Assembly: GCA_030695565.1 (NCBI GenBank)
Contig: JAUYRZ010000082.1
Span: 1 to 64,000, forward strand
Source: Archangium sp.
Lineage (GTDB): Bacteria; Myxococcota; Myxococcia; Myxococcales; Myxococcaceae
Reading direction: 5' to 3'
DNA length: 64,000 nt
The position numbers and the translations under genes are program-made. Below, one piece after another: positions 1-7,128 of the stretch (positions are counted from its first letter, which is position 1; every line of letters begins with the position of its first letter). Under the pieces are notes generated by a model. That model ran no database searches. It was not told the origin of the DNA and worked only from the letters and a program-made list of their open reading frames with translations.

Positions 1-2
1 AC

Positions 3-32
3 AAGGGCAACAACGGCAAGCACCGCCGCTGA
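3..32 (+). CDS. C-terminal tail of an upstream gene (partial)
   Basis: Frame 3 reads KGNNGKHRR and then TGA, a basic, coding-like tail that would belong to a gene starting left of the window. It ends one base before the stop of the minus-strand LysR remnant, so the two would be convergent. Only nine residues are visible, so no function can be given and the call is weak. Confidence 0.3.
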   Translation, partial: KGNNGKHRR

Positions 33-235
33 TCAGACCAAGCGTTGAGCCACGAAGTCGACGAACACCGGCGAGAGCTCGCCCTTGCTGGCCAGCAAGA
101 GTGCGTGAGCCCACGCTCCGGTGACCGCGCGTTCAGGGCCCCTGCGCGCAACTTCCGCACGGGCGGCAGCCGGTCACGAACGCAGAGTGCACGTTCGTGG
201 TCGATTGGAAGGAGTGACGCCGTCCCGATCCCGGG
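33..235 (-). pseudogene. Remnant of a LysR-family regulator (C-terminal end only)
   Basis: This minus-strand frame is not in the ORF track. It is open from a TGA at about 236-238 to a TGA at 33-35. Its last residues, AWAHALLLASKGELSP followed by VFVDFVAQRLV, resemble the end of a LysR effector-binding domain, where a short 'ALYPSRRHLSPRVRAFVDFL'-type strand and helix close the fold. No helix-turn-helix or upstream co-inducer domain is present, and the unrelated plus-strand gene at 304 begins shortly after. The likeliest reading is a decayed LysR gene. Chance open frame in GC-rich DNA cannot be excluded. Confidence 0.4.
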
Positions 236-303
236 TCAGGGGCAGGGACCGTTGTTGCTGAACGACTCGGGCGCCGCGGCCTGTTGCGTGAAATAGAGGG
301 CGC

Positions 304-1059
304 ATGCCTCCGCCGCCCAAGAAGCCCCGCGCCGCCGCCTCGAAGCAAGCGCCGCTGAAGACGTCTCCGCGGCAGGCGGCCAAGGCCCTCCGTGAAGACG
401 CGCTCGCCTCGAGCCAGCTGGCCCGGCAGCGGGACCTGCGCGTGGCCGCCACTTTCAAGGCGGCCGTGGAAGAGGTGCTCGTGCGAGTGAAGTTCGGGAA
501 GCCCCTCGAGGCCGACGCTGCGCCCCGGCCCGGGCCTGAGGGGCAGCTCGTCGCGCCCAACGGCGATCCGCTCCTTCGCCTCAAGCTCTGCGACGGAGTC
601 GAGACCGGCAGCAGCCAGTACGCCCTGGTCAACCCGAAGACGAACCAGTTCTACAAAGAAGACAACCTGGGTCATCCGCTCCACCTGACGAACCTCTATG
701 GGCCCTTGAGTCTCCCGCGGGGCTCGCAGCTCAACGAGAAGAAGCCCACCCGCGATGAGCTGCGCCAACTGGAGCGCGCGGCCAACGCGGCCCACAAGAC
801 CTCACTCCCCAAGTCGGCGCTGCTGGTGGTGTTGGCGAAGCTGCTGAGGCAGGGCCCGGCTGCCTTCGCTGGCCAGGCGATCCGGAAGACCGACACGCTC
901 TCGGAGACGGTCTTCAAGAAGGAGCACCCGTTCACGTACACGGCGTTGGTGCGCAAAGACGACCCGTCGCGGGTGGTCATCAAGCGGGTGATGACCGGCG
1001 GCTTTCTGCCCGCGGGCCCCAGCGACGGCGACTATTCGCAGCCCTTCAGCCTGAAGTGA
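304..1059 (+). CDS. Hypothetical protein with basic Pro/Lys/Ala-rich N-terminus
   Basis: A 251-aa product I do not recognise. The first ~35 residues are rich in Pro, Lys and Ala (PPPPKKPRAAASK) and look disordered and possibly nucleic-acid-binding. The rest is mixed alpha/beta with no signal peptide, membrane segment or known catalytic motif. The opposite-strand ORFs over the same DNA are Arg/Gly/Leu-rich shadows, which supports this frame. It converges on the DUF3857 gene to its right, 43 nt away. Function unknown. Confidence 0.7.
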   Translation: MPPPPKKPRAAASKQAPLKTSPRQAAKALREDALASSQLARQRDLRVAATFKAAVEEVLVRVKFGKPLEADAAPRPGPEGQLVAPNGDPLLRLKLCDGVETGSSQYALVNPKTNQFYKEDNLGHPLHLTNLYGPLSLPRGSQLNEKKPTRDELRQLERAANAAHKTSLPKSALLVVLAKLLRQGPAAFAGQAIRKTDTLSETVFKKEHPFTYTALVRKDDPSRVVIKRVMTGGFLPAGPSDGDYSQPFSLK

Positions 1060-1102
1060 CACGCGCGCCATCCTTCGTACGAACTCTCCCGGGGACGGGT
1101 GG

Positions 1103-4100
1103 TCACTTCAGCGCCGTCTGCCCGCCCTGCTGAGCGACGAGCTTGCGCGAGAACGCCTGGTCGACCTTGAGCAGCCACGACCTGAACTCCGGGTATTCCT
1201 TCGCGCTGATGCGCGCGCGCGACATCACCAGCTTGCCGGACACCTTGAGCTTCCCGTCCTTCTTGAGGGCCGTGATGCGCAGCGAGCCGAAGGGCGACTC
1301 CTCGAACACTTCCGGGGGCACCTCAGGCACGTTCCAATTCGCGGGCAACGAGTAGGTCATCTCGAGCTCGTTGGTCCACACGCCGGGGAACACGAGATCC
1401 ATCTTGCGCTCCGACAGCGGCGCGAGCGCCTGCGTGAACGCGCGGCTGGCCCCGAACGGGAAGAAGCGCAGCAGGCCCGAACCGGCTTCTGCGTACCGCG
1501 GCATGGCGATCGCGAACTTTACCGAGAGCGGTGACTCGAGATCCTTCGTATCGCTCACCACCACTTCACTGGCCTGCACGCCGGGATAACTCTGGGCCCA
1601 CTGCTGCTCGAAGGTGACCGTGCGCGTGGCGGGGGTCTGGTACGTGCGCCGCATCTCCGGAGCGCCCTGCCCCTTCGCGATCAGCGTGCCCTTCGCACTC
1701 GCGCTGCCGTCGGGCTTGAGGGTGACGTCGAGGGAGAGCGAGGTGACGTTCTCTTCGGGCTGCGCCTCGGGCGTGGTCATGAAACGGCTCGGGGCATCCG
1801 GCTCGACGATGAGCACGTTCGCCACCCGGTCGGAGCTGGCCAGTTCGCGGCTGCCGTGGAACTCCGCGGTGCCGTCGAGGAAGAGGTTGAACTTCGGCAC
1901 GTAGACGATGGCGTGGTTGAAGGCCGCGAGCGACGCGACCTCAGGCGAGAGCGTGCCCAGGTGCCGCATGCGCAGCAGCACCAGCCGCGAGTCGATGCCG
2001 GCGATCTTCAACATCGCGTGGATGAGCGAGGCCTTGTCCTTACAGTCACCGAACTTGCGCGCGAGGATGCGATCGACCCGGTACGGCTTGTACCCGTGGA
2101 TGCCGAACTCCAGCGCCACGTAGCGGGTGTTGGTGACCACGAAGCCATACAGCGCAGCCATCACCTTCTGTTCGTCTTTGCGATCGATGCCCTTGAGCGC
2201 GAGGTCGACGGCGCGTTTCAGTTCTTCATTGGGGACCAACTGCTCGCGCACCAGGCCCCAGTAGTACCGGCCGACCTGCTCCCAGTTCTGGTACGTCGAG
2301 AGGTGCAGCGGAGACGCGACCTCCGACCAGCCCGGCATGTTCGGCTCGGGGATGAAGCGGGGCACGTCGCTCGCTTCGAAGCGATAGACCATGCGATCGC
2401 CCTGCTCGGCGTTCGAGGCCTTCACCCACTTCGGGAGCGTCTCCTTGTTCCAACTGAGCGGCCGCGACTTCGGCATGTCGACCACGTAGCGGTAGTGCTT
2501 CTTGTCGAAGGTGCCTTGCACCGAGTCGACGTCGCCCCAGTAGTCGGAGAGCAGGTTCTCCACCGAGGTGTCTTCGAGGCGCCACTGCAGCTCGAGCACG
2601 TCACCGGGTGCGAGCGCGGGGAAGCTGAGCATGCGCGCGCGGGCGTCGTAGTACATGCCGGTCCACGGCTCGTTGATGTTGCGCTCCTCCTCACCGAAGG
2701 AGTCGACCACGCTGCCATCGGGCTTGGTGACGCGGGCCTTGAGCACGCGGACCTCCTGGCGATCCGGCGACCAGGTGATGGGCATCGAGCGATACGCCTC
2801 GACGCCGCGCTGCGTGAGCACCTTCACCACCAGCTGTTGAAAGCGGCTCGACAGACCTGAGGGCTGCACGCGCACGTGGGTGACCTCGGCGAGCGTGATG
2901 GCGTCTTCGGTGCCGGGCTTGCCGGCTTCGTTCAGCAGCGGCGCGAGCGCGAAGGCCTCGGGCGTCGCGGTGCTGGAGTCTTCTCCACGCAGCGTGCGCA
3001 TCATCTCTTTGAGGGCGGGGTTCTGCGGGCGCAGCGTGAGGGCCTGTTGATACGAAGCGAGCGCGGCGTCTTTCTGATTCGCGTGGAGCAGCGAGCGGCC
3101 TTCGCGTTCGTAGACATCGGGCTCATCGGGCGCGGCGCGGCGAGCGAGCTCCCAGGTGGTGCGGGCTTCTTCGAGTTTGCCGTTGGCGGAGAGCAGCTCG
3201 GCCAGGCGCAGCATGGAGCCCTGGTCGAAGGGATCGAGGTGCAGGACCTTGCGGTATTGATCAGCCGCTTCGTCGATCTTCCCGAGGTCGGCCAACATGC
3301 CCGCAAGACCGCGACGGGTGTTGAGGTCGTCGAAGCGGAGCGCGAGCACGTTGCGGGCGCGCTCCACTGCTTCTTTGGCGCGTTCAGCACGGCGGCTGGC
3401 GCCCACGCCTTCGCGCGCGATGGTGGGGATGACGTGGAGTTGGCGGAAGGCCTCTTCCGTCACGCGCCAGGCTTCGGTTTTCTGGCCGAGACTCTCGAGC
3501 GCGCGGATCTTCAGCACCCATGCGGGGGCGAACTGGGGGCTCGCGAGGAGCAACGTCTCAGCGTGGCGCAACGCGACTTCGGGGTGTTCACGGGTCAGCT
3601 CGTGCTGGCCGAGCGCGAGGCGGGCGTACGGATGTTTGGGATCGAGTGCGAGGGCGGCCTCGAGGAATCGGCGGCGATCGTTGCTGTCGTTGGTCTGCAG
3701 CGCGGCGGCGTTGAGCTGCAGCTCGAGGTCGGTCAGCGCGTTGAGGGCTGCGCGTTCAGCCTCCATGTCGGGGATGTGTTCGCTGTCGGGGAAAGCGCGC
3801 GTGAACGCGAGGATGGTGGCGTAGTCGCTGCGCAGGGCAGCGTCGGAGGGCGCGGCCTTCACGCGCTTCTCCATCACCTCCGTCAGCGTGGGGAGCAGCA
3901 CCGGCTGCGGCGAGCTGCCCTTTTCCAGCGCGGGCACGGCGTCGGGCAGGCTGACTGTGATGTTGCCGCGCTGGCCATCGGCCTTCTCGACGCGCGCGTA
4001 GAAACCGAAAGGGCCGGAGAGCTGGCAGGTCTTGATGAGCAGCCGGTTCATTCCTTTGCGCAGGGTGACCTGCACGTGGTGCTGGTCGATGCGGGGAACG

Positions 4101-4744
4101 TTGTAGCGATCAGAGGTGAGGATCTTCTGGTTGTTCAAGAACACGCGCGTGCCGCCCGAGACGCCGAGGGAGAGCACCACGCGGGTCTCCTGGTCGGAGT
4201 TGAGCCAGGTCAGTGCGTAGGCGACGGCTTCGGTGTTGGGCTTGAGGGCCAGCGACAGGTCGACGAAGCCATCGATGGTCTTCGCGTGCGGTTTGCGCCA
4301 ACCGACGTCACGGGCTTTCGCCGGGTAGCTCGCCTTCAAGTCGGTCGCGGATTCAGGGCCGAAGTCCGTGTCGCAGCCGCCTTTGCCTTCGTTGTCGAAG
4401 GCGCCGACGACGTGGAAGTCCTGGATGAAGCCGAGGTCACCGATGAGCTCGGCGGCCTTCTGCGTTCTGCCGCGGGCGCGCTCGACGTCGGCCATGAAGA
4501 GGCGCGCCATGTCACGCACGTGGGCATCGGTTCCCCGCCGATAGATGAGCGCGGAGTACGGCTCGGCGAGCAGGTTGAGATCGTCGAGGTCGTCGATCAG
4601 CGCGTGCAGCTTGATCAGCGGCGCCGCGGCCCGGGGATCATGGCCGAGCTTGAGCACTTCTTTACTCAGCGCCTCAGCACGGTCAGTGACCGGCGAGTCG
4701 AGACGGGACAGCAACAGCGTGGCGACAACAAGAGCGTTCAGCAC
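1103..4744 (-). CDS. TPR / DUF3857 / transglutaminase-like protein
   Basis: A large exported or membrane-attached protein of about 1213 aa. I moved the start from the ORF-track ATG (4912) to a GTG at 4744, directly before a hydrophobic signal or anchor (LNALVVATLLLSR), because the longer reading translates a copy of the palindromic repeat ([11 protein letters not shown]). TPR-like helices lie at roughly residues 380-580. A DUF3857 region follows at roughly 630-800. The transglutaminase-like core has Cys in FGDCKDKAS (about residue 900), then His in AFNHAIVYV and Asp in LFLDGTAEF, so the Cys-His-Asp triad looks intact. Members of this family are usually poorly characterised. Any substrate or partner is unknown. 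Confidence 0.85.
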   Translation of the reverse strand: MLNALVVATLLLSRLDSPVTDRAEALSKEVLKLGHDPRAAAPLIKLHALIDDLDDLNLLAEPYSALIYRRGTDAHVRDMARLFMADVERARGRTQKAAELIGDLGFIQDFHVVGAFDNEGKGGCDTDFGPESATDLKASYPAKARDVGWRKPHAKTIDGFVDLSLALKPNTEAVAYALTWLNSDQETRVVLSLGVSGGTRVFLNNQKILTSDRYNVPRIDQHHVQVTLRKGMNRLLIKTCQLSGPFGFYARVEKADGQRGNITVSLPDAVPALEKGSSPQPVLLPTLTEVMEKRVKAAPSDAALRSDYATILAFTRAFPDSEHIPDMEAERAALNALTDLELQLNAAALQTNDSNDRRRFLEAALALDPKHPYARLALGQHELTREHPEVALRHAETLLLASPQFAPAWVLKIRALESLGQKTEAWRVTEEAFRQLHVIPTIAREGVGASRRAERAKEAVERARNVLALRFDDLNTRRGLAGMLADLGKIDEAADQYRKVLHLDPFDQGSMLRLAELLSANGKLEEARTTWELARRAAPDEPDVYEREGRSLLHANQKDAALASYQQALTLRPQNPALKEMMRTLRGEDSSTATPEAFALAPLLNEAGKPGTEDAITLAEVTHVRVQPSGLSSRFQQLVVKVLTQRGVEAYRSMPITWSPDRQEVRVLKARVTKPDGSVVDSFGEEERNINEPWTGMYYDARARMLSFPALAPGDVLELQWRLEDTSVENLLSDYWGDVDSVQGTFDKKHYRYVVDMPKSRPLSWNKETLPKWVKASNAEQGDRMVYRFEASDVPRFIPEPNMPGWSEVASPLHLSTYQNWEQVGRYYWGLVREQLVPNEELKRAVDLALKGIDRKDEQKVMAALYGFVVTNTRYVALEFGIHGYKPYRVDRILARKFGDCKDKASLIHAMLKIAGIDSRLVLLRMRHLGTLSPEVASLAAFNHAIVYVPKFNLFLDGTAEFHGSRELASSDRVANVLIVEPDAPSRFMTTPEAQPEENVTSLSLDVTLKPDGSASAKGTLIAKGQGAPEMRRTYQTPATRTVTFEQQWAQSYPGVQASEVVVSDTKDLESPLSVKFAIAMPRYAEAGSGLLRFFPFGASRAFTQALAPLSERKMDLVFPGVWTNELEMTYSLPANWNVPEVPPEVFEESPFGSLRITALKKDGKLKVSGKLVMSRARISAKEYPEFRSWLLKVDQAFSRKLVAQQGGQTALK

Positions 4745-4785
4745 GCCGCGGACCCTACCCCAATTGTCCCGAGCATCTCCCGCAT

Positions 4786-4822
4786 CCCCCTCTCCCCGCG
4801 GGGGAGAGGGTTGGGGAGAGGG
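4786..4822. repeat. GC-rich palindromic repeat, copy 1
   Basis: CCCCCTCTCCCC faces GGGGGAGAGGG, followed by a second GGGGAGAGGG arm. It belongs to the same repeat family as the copies near 10.7, 13.5, 22.0, 23.7, 31.9 and 61.0 kb. It lies just upstream of the start chosen for the DUF3857 gene and could fold in RNA. Confidence 0.8.
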
Positions 4823-4838
4823 TTGGCCCTTTGAGCTG

Positions 4839-5033
4839 TCAGCGAGGCGAAACGGGATTCGGAACTTCAGGCCCCTCTGGCCGGACCGGGTTCGGAATCT
4901 CGGGCTGATCAATGCCTGGCGCGGGCACTTCAGGCTTCGGCGTCACCGGGCCGGGAATCTCGGGCTCCTGAGGCAGTTGAGGGTTCGGCGTCTGCGGTGG
5001 CACCACTTCAGGTTGAGTTGTGGGCTCAGGCAT
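4839..5033 (-). CDS. Small Pro/Glu-rich repeat protein (PEVP type)
   Basis: A 64-aa ORF from an internal ATG (the track start at 5087 is longer). Almost the whole product is a repeating Pro-Glu-Val/Ile-Pro-x-Pro pattern (QPEIPNPVRP, GPEVPNPVSPR). There is no signal peptide, Cys or hydrophobic core, so it would be unstructured and polyproline-II-like. No strong ribosome binding site is seen. A second copy of the PEVPNP tail, also ending in PR and stop, lies at 6997-7071. That makes a real sequence family likely, but whether it is translated or is a DNA repeat is open. Confidence 0.45.
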   Translation of the reverse strand: MPEPTTQPEVVPPQTPNPQLPQEPEIPGPVTPKPEVPAPGIDQPEIPNPVRPEGPEVPNPVSPR

Positions 5034-5090
5034 GAGGCAGATGTAGCGAGCAGGCTCCGCGCCGGCTTCTGGAAGGAGGGGCGTCACCCA

Positions 5091-5444
5091 ATGGCCACCA
5101 CAAAAGTGCAGCGAAGCGTGGTGCTGGCCGGCGTGACGTTGATCGGAATCTTCGCCGGCGTGATGGCTGACCCCTCACAGCACGGGTTGCCCCCGCTCGC
5201 GGACGTCGGCATCGCGATCCTTTTCTCTCCCCTTCTGGTGACGTGCATGGGCCCCATGGTGGCGCCGGGCGCCTGGGGCATCGCATTGCTCGTGGTGGGG
5301 TTCTGCTTCTGGCCGCTCTACATCTGGCTCTCATTCACCTGGATCCAAAAGGCCAAGCACTGGGCCTGGGTTGCTGCCGGCCTGCTCACCTCGGTGGGCT
5401 TCTACGGAATCATGACCCGTTTCGCAGGCGTCATGTCCGCTTGA
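5091..5444 (+). CDS. Small integral membrane protein
   Basis: The product has 117 aa. The ATG at 5091 is chosen over the long ORF-track reading because GGAGG sits about 12 nt upstream and the hydrophobic pattern begins here. Three to four hydrophobic segments are visible: VVLAGVTLIGIFAGVMA, a second near GIAILFSPLLVTC, a third at GIALLVVGFCFWPLYIWL, and a C-terminal one before GFYGIMTRF. No charged or catalytic motif points to a function. It is not obviously part of the following toxin-antitoxin operon, being separated by 137 nt that include the palindrome. Confidence 0.7.
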   Translation: MATTKVQRSVVLAGVTLIGIFAGVMADPSQHGLPPLADVGIAILFSPLLVTCMGPMVAPGAWGIALLVVGFCFWPLYIWLSFTWIQKAKHWAWVAAGLLTSVGFYGIMTRFAGVMSA

Positions 5445-5547
5445 GCCGCGTATGCGCGCATATCCGACAATGATTCAGCATGTTTAAAGACGACTTCGGG
5501 CTGGGATGTCGGAGCCCACCTGTATGGTCCCACACGCGGCATTGAGG

Positions 5548-5562
5548 ATGAACTGAGTTCAT
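5548..5562. promoter_or_regulatory. Perfect 15-bp palindrome, candidate MqsA operator
   Basis: ATGAACT-G-AGTTCAT is a perfect inverted repeat with 7-bp arms and a 1-nt centre, ending 19 nt before the GTG start of the toxin gene. MqsA-type antitoxins are known to repress their own operon by binding palindromes in the promoter, so this is the natural operator candidate. Position and symmetry are seen in the sequence; binding is inferred. Confidence 0.6.
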
Positions 5563-5581
5563 ATTACGTCTGGGGGCATGG

Positions 5582-5962
5582 GTGGCGCCGAGATATCCGG
5601 TCGACAAGGTCATCGCGGCCGCGACGAACGGCGATCTCGACCTCGTTGGCAGCCGTGCGAGGGACATCGTGCAAACCTATGTCGAAGGGTTCGCCGACTC
5701 GTTCAGCTTCGCGAGTGCTTTGGTCGCCGCGCTTCGACTGGAGCACTTTCAGGAAACAGTGACTCTGGGCCCACCGTACAAAGGGGAGTTCGACGTCTAC
5801 ATCTGTCCCATCTCATCCGAGTTGATGAGCAGGTACGGCCTCGAGCACGTACCCAACTGGTACGTGAAACTGAAGTTGACCGAGAACGACAACGGAGACT
5901 CCGTGCTCGTCGTCTCGATGCACCCGCCTGAGAAGCCGGCCAGGCAACGGAGGAAACGATGA
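5582..5962 (+). CDS. mqsR: MqsR-like type II toxin (predicted mRNA interferase)
   Basis: A 126-aa product from a GTG start. The pattern matches MqsR toxins, which cleave mRNA during stress: an N-terminal YPVDKVIAAA helix, a central LRLEHFQETV segment matching the 'L-x-x-x-DF' helix, a DVY strand (EFDVYICP), a core WYVKLKL strand corresponding to MqsR VYLKI with its catalytic Tyr, and a closing VLVVSMH strand like LIVSF. At 126 aa it is somewhat longer than E. coli MqsR (98 aa), with an extra loop before the WYVKL strand and a basic tail (PARQRRKR). The stop overlaps the antitoxin start (ATGA). Toxin-before-antitoxin order is usual for mqsRA. Family assignment is good; RNase activity is inferred. 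Confidence 0.85.
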   Translation: MAPRYPVDKVIAAATNGDLDLVGSRARDIVQTYVEGFADSFSFASALVAALRLEHFQETVTLGPPYKGEFDVYICPISSELMSRYGLEHVPNWYVKLKLTENDNGDSVLVVSMHPPEKPARQRRKR

Positions 5963-6534
5963 CGAAGACCAGGCGATGCCCCATCTGTGAGCAGGGAACG
6001 GTGCGGCCGGTGGCAACTCGAGCGGCGATGCCCTATCGGCATGTCACCGCGCTCGAGCCCGCGTGGGAAGTGCGAATCCCCACATGTGACAACTGCCATG
6101 AACGGCTGATTGACGGGAATACGGCGCGATCACTCGATGCGGCACTCGAGGCTGCGCTCCAGACGCTGCAGACGCAGCTCGTGAATGAAGCCATCGATCA
6201 ACTGGCCACCGTGAAGACGCAGCGCCAATGGGAGAAGCGGCTCGGCCTCTCGCCGGGATATCTCTCGCGCTTGAAGAGCGGAAAGGAGGGCTCGGTGGTC
6301 CTGACCACGCTGCTCTCGCTCCTGGCCCAGGCACCCTCTCGGCAGTGGAAGCAGACCGAAGCGATCTGGTCAGGCCGAGATCAAGCAGCCGCCGAGGTGC
6401 TCTCCTTTCCTGCACGAGGAGCCACCATCGCGAGCACCTTCCACTTCCAACAGGAGGCTTCGAGTCAGTCGGCCTCCGTGAGCCAACTCCGCGACTCGCA
6501 GTGCGTCGTGGCCAGGTTCGAGGAGGCGGCGTGA
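5959..6534 (+). CDS. mqsA: MqsA-like antitoxin with C-terminal extension
   Basis: A 191-aa product. The N-terminal zinc domain has two CxxC pairs (C7/C10 in CPIC, C43/C46 in CDNC), as in MqsA, which uses this part to bind the toxin. A helix-turn-helix follows at about residues 70-115 (QWEKRLGLSPGYLSRLKSG), which would bind operator DNA. Residues from about 130 onward form an extra tail absent from classical MqsA (about 131 aa). In chaperone-controlled systems such a tail is the chaperone-addiction region that makes antitoxin folding depend on the SecB-like partner. The gene overlaps the toxin gene by 4 nt and the chaperone gene by 4 nt. The family call is firm; the role of the tail is inferred from context. 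Confidence 0.85.
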   Translation: MTKTRRCPICEQGTVRPVATRAAMPYRHVTALEPAWEVRIPTCDNCHERLIDGNTARSLDAALEAALQTLQTQLVNEAIDQLATVKTQRQWEKRLGLSPGYLSRLKSGKEGSVVLTTLLSLLAQAPSRQWKQTEAIWSGRDQAAAEVLSFPARGATIASTFHFQQEASSQSASVSQLRDSQCVVARFEEAA

Positions 6535-6995
6535 GCGATCAGGGAGCAGCGGTGATTGCGCTCGCTCAGCGGGCGGAGTTGCTCGAGTTCCTTCCCACAG
6601 GGACCCTGGCTCGCAGGACCGCGGGTGTCTCTGGTCCTCCCCCGGGGGCGCGGATCGACTTGAACATCGACACGCGCGTCGGGGTGGTGCGTGATCAGGA
6701 CCGCTTCGTGGTGCTCGCCGCTATCGGGGTGAGAACCCGAACCAATGGCGGTGACGCGAAGCCATTCGCGAGATTCCTGTACCGGGTCAACGTCAGATAT
6801 TCGAACGCGGGAGACGCTTCGGATGAAGCCCTGCTCGCTTTCGCGCAGACGAACGGCATGGTGCACATCTGGCCCTACGCTCGCGCTTTCGTTCAAGGGG
6901 CAGCGACGTCGATGGGATTGGTTCCAGTCACGCTTCCGTTCTTCCGCGTCGCTGCGCCGAACGGCAGACCGATGGAAGCGAGCCCAGTTCGCTGA
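6531..6995 (+). CDS. SecB-like chaperone of a toxin-antitoxin-chaperone operon
   Basis: A 154-aa product from a GTG start in a GTGA overlap with the antitoxin stop; the ORF track hid it inside a longer frame. SecB fold hallmarks are visible. ALAQRAELLEF opens strand 1. RIDLNIDTRVGVV and a second long amphipathic strand (FVVLAAIGVRTRT) make up the sheet. IWPYARAFVQGAATSMG matches the conserved SecB helix (PYAR-E), followed by the PVTLPFFRV strand. Housekeeping SecB hands unfolded precursors to SecA. SecB-like proteins encoded after a toxin-antitoxin pair instead protect the antitoxin. The gene order and 4-nt overlaps support the latter role. Confidence 0.8.
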   Translation: MSDQGAAVIALAQRAELLEFLPTGTLARRTAGVSGPPPGARIDLNIDTRVGVVRDQDRFVVLAAIGVRTRTNGGDAKPFARFLYRVNVRYSNAGDASDEALLAFAQTNGMVHIWPYARAFVQGAATSMGLVPVTLPFFRVAAPNGRPMEASPVR

Positions 6996-6996
6996 G

Positions 6997-7071
6997 TCAG
7001 CGCGGGCCAGCCGGGTGCGGCACTTCAGGACTGTAGGGCCTGAGCGGGTTGGGCACTTCGGGCCGCCGGAA
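6997..7071 (-). repeat. Second PEVPNP tail fragment
   Basis: On the minus strand this reads RRPEVPNPLRPYSPEVPHP and ends AGPR-stop, closely matching the tail of the small ORF at 4839-5033 (PEVPNPVSPR-stop). No good start codon close by makes a full small gene; the long ORF 6997..8301 in this frame is a shadow of the 919-aa gene. It may be a decayed copy or a dispersed DNA repeat. It sits between the SecB-like gene and the next gene. Confidence 0.5.
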
Positions 7072-7128
7072 AGTGCGCAGCCTAACGGCGCACGTCGCTG
7101 AGCGCACTGGTCTGGTATTGAAGCGCCC

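Noticed and set aside
45-296. ORF on plus strand at the window start
   Set aside because: Arg/Ser/Gly-rich product with no coding character, antisense to the LysR remnant.
2876-4834. 652-aa plus-strand ORF
   Set aside because: Antisense shadow of the DUF3857 gene; composition Gly/Glu/Arg-rich without domain pattern.
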